In this document: piece after piece, positions 1 through 5,740 of the stretch | Numbering within the stretch: the first letter of the stretch is position 1 | Layout: every line of letters begins with the position of its first letter | Assembly (NCBI GenBank): GCA_030146505.1 | Contig: JASLCO010000278.1 | Span: 1-7,023, forward strand | Source of the DNA: Moraxellaceae bacterium | Lineage (GTDB): Bacteria > Pseudomonadota > Gammaproteobacteria > Pseudomonadales > Moraxellaceae | Length of the DNA stretch: 7,023 bases | Direction of reading: 5' to 3' | Translations under genes and position numbers: made by a program | The notes under the pieces: generated by a model | What the model was told of the DNA's origin: nothing | Seen by the model: the letters and a program-made list of their open reading frames with translations, nothing else | The model's database searches: none

Positions 1-680
1 TGCTCACGCCGCAAAAAACACGCGAGCTTTGTCAGAGCTTTCTCGACAAGCTCATCGAATTGCACAAGGTGGATATCAAGGCCGCCGGCCTCGACAGTCT
101 GGGCAAAGGCGAGGGCTATATCGCGCGCCAGATCAGCGGCTGGAGCGAGCGTTTCCGTCAGGCACGCACGCCCGATGTGAATGATTTCGAGGCGGTGATT
201 GCCTGGCTGGATGAAAAGAAGCCGGAGCAGGAAGCGGCCATCACCCTGATCCACAATGACTGGCGCCTGGATAATGTGGTACTGGATGCGCAGGATCCGG
301 CCAAAGTCATAGGCGTGCTCGATTGGGAAATGGCCACCCTGGGTGATCCGCTCATGGAGCTGGGCTGCGTGCTCACCTACTGGATACAGGCAGACGATGA
401 TCCCGTGCTGCAGGGCATGCGCCGTCAGCCCAGCAATGCCGCCGGCATGATGACGCGTGACGAGGTCGTGGCCTATTACCTGAACAAGACCGGCTACAAG
501 ATCAAGAGCGTGGATTTCTATTACATCTACGGCATTTTCCGTCTGGCCGTCATTGCCCAGCAAATCTGGTATCGCTACTACCACAAGCAAACCGACAATC
601 CCGCTTTCGCGCAGTTCGGCTTCATGGTGAATTACCTGGAGCAGCGCTGCCTCAACCTGATCAAGGCTTCGAAAATCTGA
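1..680 (+). CDS. Phosphotransferase family protein (APH-fold, ACAD10/11 kinase-like), 5' partial
   Basis: The reading frame is open from base 3 to the TGA at 678-680, with no stop back to the window edge. The TTG at 60 is therefore only an internal Leu codon, and the true start lies outside. About 225 residues are visible. The kinase motifs are clear: the catalytic-loop sequence HNDWRLDN (His at 252-254, Asp at 258-260, Asn at 273-275) and the metal-binding Asp of VLDWE (321-323), followed by MATLGDP. HND replaces the commoner HGD. These motifs match the aminoglycoside-phosphotransferase fold, specifically the branch related to the kinase domain of ACAD10/ACAD11 and to LvaA of levulinate catabolism, which phosphorylates 4-hydroxyacyl-CoA. 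The missing part should hold the N-lobe with the ATP-binding lysine. A cytoplasmic acyl-CoA or hydroxyacyl-CoA kinase is more likely than antibiotic resistance, given the catabolic neighbours. The stop overlaps the next start, suggesting translational coupling. The family call is firm; the substrate is inferred. Confidence 0.9.
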   Translation, partial: LTPQKTRELCQSFLDKLIELHKVDIKAAGLDSLGKGEGYIARQISGWSERFRQARTPDVNDFEAVIAWLDEKKPEQEAAITLIHNDWRLDNVVLDAQDPAKVIGVLDWEMATLGDPLMELGCVLTYWIQADDDPVLQGMRRQPSNAAGMMTRDEVVAYYLNKTGYKIKSVDFYYIYGIFRLAVIAQQIWYRYYHKQTDNPAFAQFGFMVNYLEQRCLNLIKASKI

Positions 681-1366
681 TGGCAACGCTTTATCTCGTA
701 CGACACGGCCAGGCTTCTTTTGGCGCCGACAATTACGATGCACTTTCCGGCCTCGGCATGCGCCAGTGCCAGCTCTTGGGCGAATGGTGGAAGGAGCGCG
801 GCATGGAGCCCGGCCGCGTCATCTGCGGCCCCATGCGCCGTCACCGCGAAAGCCTGGAGTCTTTCAGCCAGGGTTTCGGCCGCAATTTTGAATATGAAAC
901 CCTGCCCGGCATTGCCGAGTTCGATCACGAAAACGTGCTGGAAGTGTACTGGCCCTTGTTTGGCGACAAGGCAGCACTGGCGAAATTCCTGGCGGAAACG
1001 CCACGTCCACGCCAGGCCTTCCACAAGATCTTCATAGAAGCCGTAGCACGCTGGCATGAAGGTAAACATGACAGCGAATACAACGAATCTTGGTCGGTTT
1101 TCCGCCAGCGTGTACGCGATTCTTTTGCCACTCTGCGCGAACCCGGTGGTGATGCCATCGTCTTCACCTCGGGTGGTGTGGTCAGCGTGATGGTGCAAGC
1201 TATTCTGGATTTCTCCGATGCCAACAGCTTTGCCCTCAATGCCATCACCATCAACAGCAGTGTGACGCGTGTGCTCTACCGCACCGGTGAGGCCACGCTG
1301 CAATCCTTCAATGGCACCGCGCACCTTGATGTGCATAACGATGCCTCCCTGATTACCTACCGATAG
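680..1366 (+). CDS. Histidine phosphatase superfamily protein (phosphoglycerate mutase-like), second catalytic His replaced
   Basis: The 228-residue protein begins with the superfamily signature LVRHGQAS (residues 6-13), where H9 is the phospho-accepting histidine and R8 its partner. An arginine-rich segment GPMRRHRESL (50-59) occupies the place of the second phosphate-pocket arginine, and an acidic stretch around E80-E84 may hold the proton donor. The late motif, normally S-H-G-G, reads FTSGG (162-166), so Ser164 stands where the second catalytic His is expected. No signal peptide is seen, so it is probably cytoplasmic. The ATG at 680 overlaps the kinase stop (TGATG), which fixes the start and implies co-translation with the kinase. 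A phosphatase acting on the kinase's product or on a related phospho-metabolite is one possibility; a catalytically weakened or non-enzymatic role is another. The superfamily is certain; the substrate is unknown. Confidence 0.9.
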   Translation: MATLYLVRHGQASFGADNYDALSGLGMRQCQLLGEWWKERGMEPGRVICGPMRRHRESLESFSQGFGRNFEYETLPGIAEFDHENVLEVYWPLFGDKAALAKFLAETPRPRQAFHKIFIEAVARWHEGKHDSEYNESWSVFRQRVRDSFATLREPGGDAIVFTSGGVVSVMVQAILDFSDANSFALNAITINSSVTRVLYRTGEATLQSFNGTAHLDVHNDASLITYR

Positions 1367-1506
1367 GAGGATTTGAAAAGCTACCTGCGTTGCCATCGCG
1401 GTGTTAAAAACTGGCGAAGAATGCTCATTTACTCCTTGTAAACTCCGCTTCTTCGCCAGTTTTTGCCTTGCGCTGGCTGCCTCGCCAACGCTTTTCAAAC
1501 CCTCCT
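1365..1506. repeat. Nested palindromic intergenic element, 142 bp
   Basis: Three inverted repeats are nested around one centre. The terminal arms, 1365-1381 and 1490-1506, pair over 17 positions with one mismatch (A1371 opposite C1500). The middle arms, 1406-1421 and 1449-1464, are a perfect 16-bp inverted repeat with core CTGGCGAAG, A-rich at its outer left end and T-rich at its outer right end. The innermost TTTAC/GTAAA (1428-1432 and 1438-1442) flanks a 5-nt loop. The two 24-25 nt stretches between terminal and middle arms are not complementary to each other. The left end overlaps the last two bases of the phosphatase stop codon, and the right end lies 8 bases before the SDR ribosome-binding site, so the element fills the gap. 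No clear target-site duplication is visible. It could be a mobile repeat, a structured RNA, or a terminator/attenuator. No ORF in it looks real. Confidence 0.8.
1406..1464. terminator. Possible bidirectional intrinsic terminator (inner hairpin of the palindrome)
   Basis: The perfect 16-bp stem has a GC-containing core. Read on the plus strand it ends in a run of five T (1460-1464), and read on the minus strand it also ends in T, because its 5' arm starts with five A (1406-1410). This is the layout of a bidirectional terminator. The 27-nt loop is longer than usual and contains its own 5-bp stem. If it terminates, it separates the kinase-phosphatase pair from the SDR and downstream genes. No second convergent gene justifies bidirectional termination here, so it may instead be a by-product of the repeat's structure. 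Confidence 0.4.
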
Positions 1507-1514
1507 TTCAAAAC

Positions 1515-1520
1515 AGGAGA
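1515..1520 (+). promoter_or_regulatory. Ribosome-binding site deciding the SDR start
   Basis: AGGAGA lies 6 bases before the ATG at 1527. It selects this start over an in-frame GTG at 1401, which would add 42 residues translated from the palindrome and unlike any SDR N-terminus. Confidence 0.8.
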
Positions 1521-1526
1521 AGAACC

Positions 1527-2291
1527 ATGACTGAACTCTTTAATCTCAAAGGCAAGATTGCACTCGTCAGCGGCGCCAGCCGCGGCATAGGTGAAGGCAT
1601 TTCCCGTCTGCTGGCCGGGCAGGGCGCCCATGTCATTCTCGTCAGCCGCAAGGCCGAGGCCTGCGAAGAAGTGGCGGCCTCCATACGCGAGTCCGGCGGC
1701 AGTGCTGAAGCCATGGGCTGCCATATCGGTGAAATGGACCAGATCGATGCGCTGTTTGCTGCCGTGCAGCAAAAGCATGGCCGTCTCGACATTCTCGTCA
1801 ACAATGCCGCCACCAATCCCTATTTCGGACCCATACAGGACACCGATCTCGGTGCCTATACCAAGACTGTGGATGTGAATATCCGTGGCTATTTCTTCAT
1901 GTCGGCACGCGCCGTGAAGCTGATGGAAAAAGGCGGTGGCGGTGCCATCGTCAATGTGGCCTCGGTCAACGGCAAGCTGCCGGGTTTTGGCCAGGGCATT
2001 TATTCCATTACCAAGGCTGCCGTGATTTCCATGACGCAATCCTTTGCCAAGGAAGTCGCACCGCTGGGCATACGCGTGAATGCGCTGCTGCCGGGCCCGA
2101 CGGATACCAAGCTGGCTTCCGCGCTCATGAAAAATGACGGCATCCTGAAAGAACTGCTCAAGCATGTGCCTATGGGGCGTGTCGCCCAGCCGGATGAAAT
2201 GGCGGGTGCCGTGCTTTATCTGGTATCGCCGGCCTCCAGCTACACCACGGGTATTTGCCTCACAGTAGATGGCGGCTATCTCCTGGGCTGA
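1527..2291 (+). CDS. SDR family NAD(P)-dependent oxidoreductase
   Basis: This is a 254-residue classical short-chain dehydrogenase of normal length. The cofactor loop is G16-x3-G20-x-G22 in VSGASRGIG. NNAA at 92-95 marks the beta-4 strand. The catalytic tetrad is N118, S146, Y159 and K163 (YSITK). The C-terminus ends with the usual TVDGGYLLG. Basic residues directly after beta-2 (S40-R41-K42) suggest NADP(H) rather than NAD, by the usual rule for this family. No signal peptide or membrane segment is present, so it is a soluble cytoplasmic enzyme. It probably interconverts a hydroxyl and a keto group on an acyl-CoA or related substrate, in keeping with the acyl-CoA dehydrogenase and kinase nearby. 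The gene follows the palindromic element and precedes the DUF1304 gene by 30 bases, so it probably heads or continues one transcription unit. The fold is certain; the substrate is not readable. Confidence 0.95.
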   Translation: MTELFNLKGKIALVSGASRGIGEGISRLLAGQGAHVILVSRKAEACEEVAASIRESGGSAEAMGCHIGEMDQIDALFAAVQQKHGRLDILVNNAATNPYFGPIQDTDLGAYTKTVDVNIRGYFFMSARAVKLMEKGGGGAIVNVASVNGKLPGFGQGIYSITKAAVISMTQSFAKEVAPLGIRVNALLPGPTDTKLASALMKNDGILKELLKHVPMGRVAQPDEMAGAVLYLVSPASSYTTGICLTVDGGYLLG

Positions 2292-2310
2292 TCAGCAATC
2301 AATAAATAAA

Positions 2311-2319
2311 GGAGAGAGG
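2311..2319 (+). promoter_or_regulatory. Ribosome-binding site of the DUF1304 gene
   Basis: The purine-rich GGAGAGAGG lies just before GTGATGG. The ATG at 2322 is preferred to the GTG at 2319, because the resulting MEILA start fits the family and leaves better spacing to the GGAG at 2311-2314. Confidence 0.6.
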
Positions 2320-2321
2320 TG

Positions 2322-2681
2322 ATGGAAATTCTGGCCTGTGTGCTGGTGGCTTTTGTGGCCCTGCTGCATCTGTGGTTCCTGATTCTGGAAATGTTTCTCT
2401 GGACCAAACCTCTGGGTCGCAAGACCTTTGGTCTCAAGGAGGCTTTTGCCAATGAGACGCGCGCACTGGCGGCGAATCAGGGCCTCTATAACGGCTTTCT
2501 GGTTGCCGGCCTGGTGTGGGGCTTGTTGCTGGGGCCGGAAGGCTTTCCGCAGAAAGTCTTTTTCCTCTCCTGCGTGATTGTGGCCGGCATCTTCGGTGGC
2601 GCCACGGTGAACAAGCGTATCGTGCTGGTTCAGGCCCTGCCGGCGGTGATTGCACTGGCGGTGGTTTATGCCGCGCATTGA
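2322..2681 (+). CDS. DUF1304 family small integral membrane protein
   Basis: The 119-residue protein is hydrophobic with about four membrane-spanning stretches: near residues 2-22, 53-70, 76-93 and 100-117. Its conserved features match DUF1304: an early HLWFLILEMFLW segment with a His and Glu inside or next to the first helix, a polar loop with FGL and an acidic-Thr stretch (FANET), then ALAANQGLYNGFL leading into helix two. The length is normal for the family. No biochemical function is established for DUF1304 as far as I know. The gene lies 30 bases after the SDR and 52 bases before the propeller gene, all in the same direction, so co-transcription is likely. A role at the inner membrane connected with the lipid or hydroxy-acid metabolism of the cluster is speculation. 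The conserved polar residues in helix one could bind a ligand or metal. Confidence 0.88.
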   Translation: MEILACVLVAFVALLHLWFLILEMFLWTKPLGRKTFGLKEAFANETRALAANQGLYNGFLVAGLVWGLLLGPEGFPQKVFFLSCVIVAGIFGGATVNKRIVLVQALPAVIALAVVYAAH

Positions 2682-2710
2682 TTTTCTTTTCTGAGAGGCC
2701 GGCGACAACC

Positions 2711-2737
2711 ATGAGCACAGGCGGGCAGCAATCATGA
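2711..2737 (+). CDS. Possible 8-codon upstream ORF coupled to the propeller gene
   Basis: ATG at 2711 opens an 8-residue frame, MSTGGQQS, that ends at TGA 2735-2737. Its stop overlaps the ATG of the next gene (2734-2736) as ATGA. A purine stretch GAGAGG (2693-2698) lies 12 bases upstream, whereas the downstream ATG itself has only a weak ribosome site (GGGCAG region). This arrangement would allow translational coupling or reinitiation. A frame this short can easily arise by chance, so I treat it as tentative. Confidence 0.3.
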   Translation: MSTGGQQS

Positions 2738-3783
2738 AAAAATGTGTAGTAGTTTTCCTGTCCCTGCTTCTGCTTTTTCTCCTGAGCCTGCCGTTCTGGC
2801 CTTCCGAACTGGATGCCGTTTCCTGGCAGCCATCGGATGCACCGGCCATGACGGGTGTGCTGACGCCGGATACCTCCCTGCAAAAAGCCGAGCTGCTGGC
2901 GCGTGGTGAAATCCATGGGCCGGAAGATGTGGTGCTGGATGCCCAGGGCCGGATTTATTCCGGACTGGAAGATGGCCGCATCATCCGTCTTGAAAACGGC
3001 AAGGTGGAAACGCTGGTCAATACCGGTGGCCGTCCGTTGGGTCTGGCCTTTGATGCAGCCGGCAATCTTGTCATTTGCGATTCGGGCAAAGGCCTGCTGC
3101 GGCTTTCACCTGAGGGCAAGCTGGAAACCCTGCTCACGGCAGTGAATGGTGTGCGCCTGGGCTTCACGGATGAGCTGGTTATTGCCCGTGACGGAAAAAT
3201 CTATTTCACCGATGCCAGCACCAAATACGGCCAACCGGATTATGTGGTGGATTTTCTGGAAGGCCGGCCCTACGGCAGGCTGTATGTTTACGATCCGGCC
3301 ACGGGCAAGGCAGAGCTGCTGCTCAAGGATTTGTATTTCGCCAATGGCGTGGCCCTGTCCGTGAATGAAGACGCGCTCTTTGTGGCAGAAACCTATCGCT
3401 ACCGCCTGCGCAAACTCTGGTTGAGCGGCCCCAAGGCCGGACAGAACGAGATCGTGGCCGATAATCTGCCCGGCATGCCGGACAATATCGCCAGTGATGG
3501 ACAGGGCACGATATGGATAGCCCTGCCCAGTCCGCGCAAACCCATTGCCGATTTTTCCGCACGTCATGGCTGGTTGCGCAATCTCATGTTCCGCCTGCCG
3601 CGCTCACTCTGGCCCAAGCCCGAGCATTATGGTCTGGCGGTAGCGGTGGACGAGAACGGCAAGCTGCTGCGCAGCCTGCATGATTCCTCTGGCGAAAACC
3701 TGAACATGATCACTTCGGTTGTCCCTTACCAAGGGCGGCTTTATTTCGGCTCACTCAGCAACGACCGCATAGGCCGGCTATAG
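2734..3783 (+). CDS. SMP-30/gluconolactonase-like, strictosidine-synthase-related beta-propeller, membrane-anchored
   Basis: The 349-residue protein starts with KK followed by a long hydrophobic run (about residues 4-22). This acts as an uncleaved anchor or signal peptide and places the rest in the periplasm. The remainder is built of beta-propeller blades, seen as repeats of the type DxxGxIYxG/DGxIxRL (residues 66-87), DAAGNLVICDS (107-117) and ARDGKIYFTD (151-160). The metal and catalytic positions known for SMP-30 appear to be E64 (GPEDV), N204 (FANGVALS) and D250 (MPDN). The arrangement after the anchor (WPSELDAVSW, then the propeller) resembles the strictosidine-synthase-like/APMAP group, members of which show lactonase or arylesterase activity. 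A periplasmic lactonase or esterase is the most reasonable call. Hydrolysis of lactones to hydroxy acids would suit a cluster with a kinase and an acyl-CoA dehydrogenase. The start at 2734 is supported by the anchor and by the lack of an in-frame start upstream. Confidence 0.88.
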   Translation: MKKCVVVFLSLLLLFLLSLPFWPSELDAVSWQPSDAPAMTGVLTPDTSLQKAELLARGEIHGPEDVVLDAQGRIYSGLEDGRIIRLENGKVETLVNTGGRPLGLAFDAAGNLVICDSGKGLLRLSPEGKLETLLTAVNGVRLGFTDELVIARDGKIYFTDASTKYGQPDYVVDFLEGRPYGRLYVYDPATGKAELLLKDLYFANGVALSVNEDALFVAETYRYRLRKLWLSGPKAGQNEIVADNLPGMPDNIASDGQGTIWIALPSPRKPIADFSARHGWLRNLMFRLPRSLWPKPEHYGLAVAVDENGKLLRSLHDSSGENLNMITSVVPYQGRLYFGSLSNDRIGRL

Positions 3784-3820
3784 ACAGACCCCGCTTCGCC
3801 TGCCTCACTATATTTATTAA

Positions 3821-3826
3821 AAGGAC
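3821..3826 (+). promoter_or_regulatory. Ribosome-binding site of the acyl-CoA dehydrogenase
   Basis: AAGGAC stands about 6 bases before the ATG at 3832, within an AT-rich leader (TATATTTATTAAAAGG). It supports the chosen start. The AT-rich stretch has no convincing -35 partner, so I do not call a promoter. Confidence 0.6.
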
Positions 3827-3831
3827 TTGCC

Positions 3832-5655
3832 ATGGAATCCCTCATTCTTTCCCGTCGCGATCTGGATTTCCTGCTCTATGAATGGCTGCAGGCGGAAAAA
3901 CTCAACCAACTGCCGCGTTATGCCGATCACAACCGTGAAACCTTTGATGCCGTGATTACGCTTTGCCAGAAACTGGCGACGGAAAAGTTTGCACCGCATA
4001 ACAAGAAGGCGGACGAGAACGAACCGACTTTCGATGGTGAAAAAGTCACCATGATTCCGGAAGTGAAAGAGGCCATCACAGCACTGACCGATGCCGGCAT
4101 GCTGCTGGCTTCGCAGGATTATGCGCTGGGCGGCATGCAGCTGCCGGTGCTGATAGAGAAAGCGGCCTGGGCCTGGCTGATAGGCGCGAACGTTGGCACC
4201 TGCGCCTATCCCTTCCTCGCCATAGGCAATGCCAGCACCATCATGAAGCATGGCAATGAGGCGCAGATAGAAGCCTTTGCCAAGCCTGAACTGAGCGGGC
4301 GTTTCTTGGGTACCATGTGTCTGTCCGAGCCGCAGGCGGGCTCCTCGCTTTCCGATATCGTGACACGTGCTGAATACGTAGCCGAATCCTGGCTGGGGCC
4401 GCAATACCGTATTACCGGCAACAAGATGTGGATTTCCGGAGGCGATCACGAGCTTTCTGAAAATATCGTGCATCTGGTGCTGGCCAAGATTCCGGATGCC
4501 GACGGCAAGCTGCCGCCCGGTGTGAAAGGCATTTCCCTTTTTATCGTGCCGAAATTCCTGGTGAAGCCCGATGGCAGCCTTGGCGAGCGCAATGATGTGG
4601 TGCTGGCCGGGGTCAATCACAAGATGGGTTATCGCGGCACCATCAATACCCTGCTGAATTTCGGTGAGGGCAGTAAATATCGTCCGGCGGGCCGTGCCGG
4701 CGCGGTGGGCTATCTGGTGGGAGAGGCGGGGCAGGGCCTGGCCTGCATGTTCCATCTCATGAATGAAGCGCGCATAGGCGTGGGCATGGGCGCTGCCATG
4801 CTGGGTTATACCGGCTATCTGCACTCGCTGGATTATGCGCGTAACCGTCCGCAGGGTCGTCCGCTTACGGCGGCAGGAAAAAATTCCGCCACGCCGCAAA
4901 TTCCCATCATCGAGCATGCCGATGTGCGTCGTATGCTGTTGGCGCAGAAATCCTATGCCGAAGGTGCTTTGGGGCTGGGACTTTATTGCGCGCGTCTGCT
5001 GGATGAAGAACGCAATGGCGATGCCGAGCAGGCCAAGCGCGCACGTCTATTGCTGGAAATCCTGATGCCGGTGACCAAGAGCTGGCCTTCGCAGTGGTGT
5101 CTGGAGGCCAATAGCCTGGCCATACAGGTGCACGGCGGTTACGGTTATACGCGTGATTACAATGTCGAGCAGTTCTATCGCGACAATCGCCTCAATCCCA
5201 TTCATGAGGGCACGCACGGCATACAGGCGCAGGATCTGCTGGGGCGAAAAGTGGTGATGCAAAATGGCGCCGCCTTGCAGGCCTTGGCCGGTGTCATGCA
5301 GGAAACCATGCGCCGTGCAGCCGCCATTTCCGCGCTTTCGGATTTTGTCGAACCTTTGGCCGGTGTGATGCAGAAAGTCGGTTCAGTCACCGGAAAACTA
5401 TGGAATACCAATGATCCGCAAAAGGCGCTGGCCAATGCCAGTGTCTATCTGGAAGCCTTCGGGCATATGGTGCTGGCCTGGATATGGCTGGAGCAGGCCA
5501 TAGTCGCCAGCGGCAAGGAAGAGGCTTTCTATCGCGGAAAAATAGCGGCCTGCCGTTATTTCTTCGAATTCGAGCTGCCCAAGACAGCGCCGCAACTGGC
5601 CCTGCTGGCCTCACTCAATACCTTGGTGCTGGATATGCAGGACGAATGGTTCTGA
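3832..5655 (+). CDS. Acyl-CoA dehydrogenase, DmdC-like long form with extra C-terminal domain
   Basis: This 607-residue flavoenzyme oxidises an acyl-CoA to the 2,3-enoyl-CoA and passes electrons to ETF. Order of parts: a short N-terminal helical extension (2-35), the N-terminal alpha domain (about 40-155), the beta domain with the flavin/substrate signature CLSEPQAGSSLSD (163-175) and KMWISGGDHE (198-207), the C-terminal alpha domain with NEARIGVGMGAAMLGY (311-326) and the late signature VHGGYGYTRDYNVEQFYRD (433-451), and a further helical domain (about 475-605) typical of the roughly 600-residue class. The likely catalytic base is E459 in IHEGT, followed by GIQAQDLLGRKV. The class includes DmdC (methylmercaptopropionyl-CoA dehydrogenase) and many fatty acyl-CoA dehydrogenases, so chain length and substrate cannot be read. 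A ten-residue segment (SKYRPAGRAG, 281-290) sits in the beta domain to C-domain linker. It is soluble and cytoplasmic, 48 bases downstream of the propeller gene and probably the last gene of the unit. Confidence 0.95.
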   Translation: MESLILSRRDLDFLLYEWLQAEKLNQLPRYADHNRETFDAVITLCQKLATEKFAPHNKKADENEPTFDGEKVTMIPEVKEAITALTDAGMLLASQDYALGGMQLPVLIEKAAWAWLIGANVGTCAYPFLAIGNASTIMKHGNEAQIEAFAKPELSGRFLGTMCLSEPQAGSSLSDIVTRAEYVAESWLGPQYRITGNKMWISGGDHELSENIVHLVLAKIPDADGKLPPGVKGISLFIVPKFLVKPDGSLGERNDVVLAGVNHKMGYRGTINTLLNFGEGSKYRPAGRAGAVGYLVGEAGQGLACMFHLMNEARIGVGMGAAMLGYTGYLHSLDYARNRPQGRPLTAAGKNSATPQIPIIEHADVRRMLLAQKSYAEGALGLGLYCARLLDEERNGDAEQAKRARLLLEILMPVTKSWPSQWCLEANSLAIQVHGGYGYTRDYNVEQFYRDNRLNPIHEGTHGIQAQDLLGRKVVMQNGAALQALAGVMQETMRRAAAISALSDFVEPLAGVMQKVGSVTGKLWNTNDPQKALANASVYLEAFGHMVLAWIWLEQAIVASGKEEAFYRGKIAACRYFFEFELPKTAPQLALLASLNTLVLDMQDEWF

Positions 5656-5663
5656 GGATATTT

Positions 5664-5729
5664 TGTAGGAGGAGCTTTAGCCGAGATACTTTTCCGATTT
5701 ATGCAATCGCGGCTAAAGCCCCTCCTGCA
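5664..5729. repeat. REPIN-like pair of inverted REP sequences
   Basis: Two 24-base REP-like units face each other: plus strand 5664-5687 and minus strand 5729-5706, differing at 3 positions, with an 18-base spacer. Each contains the small palindrome AGC/GGC-TTTA-GCC. The left unit starts TGTAGGAG, with the GTAG foot typical of REPs mobilised by RAYT transposases; the right one reads TGCAGGAG. The inner CGATT/AATCG (5695-5699 and 5705-5709) adds a short stem. The outer arms pair at 18 of 20 positions in plus-strand RNA. In minus-strand RNA the two A-C mismatches become G-U pairs. It lies in the 85-base gap between two converging genes, where such repeats usually sit, and may also terminate or stabilise either transcript. 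No long T-run follows on either side. Confidence 0.8.
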
Positions 5730-5740
5730 AAGCTTGATTT

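Noticed and set aside
1..680. Aminoglycoside resistance gene
   Set aside because: The APH fold is shared, but the HND loop, LDWEMATLGDP motif and acyl-CoA neighbours point to the ACAD10/11-type kinase branch.
1365..1370. AGGAGG as a strong ribosome-binding site
   Set aside because: No start codon follows at suitable distance; the bases belong to the terminal arm of the inverted repeat and overlap the phosphatase stop.
632..1498. Long minus-strand open frame (288 codons) opposite the phosphatase
   Set aside because: It runs antisense to a well-supported gene and through the palindrome, has low-complexity composition and no recognisable domain. It is a by-product of codon usage on the other strand.
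1401..1526. N-terminal extension of the SDR from a GTG at 1401
   Set aside because: It translates the palindromic element and has no ribosome site, while AGGAGA precedes the ATG at 1527, which gives a normal SDR N-terminus.
3809..3814. TATATT as a -10 promoter box before the acyl-CoA dehydrogenase
   Set aside because: No plausible -35 hexamer at 16-18 bases upstream, and the transcript would begin right at the ribosome site. Read-through from the upstream genes is simpler.
3817..4917. Minus-strand open frame of 366 codons opposite the acyl-CoA dehydrogenase
   Set aside because: Antisense to a clear enzyme, rich in His, Gln and Arg, with no family features and no ribosome site. Shadow of the real gene.
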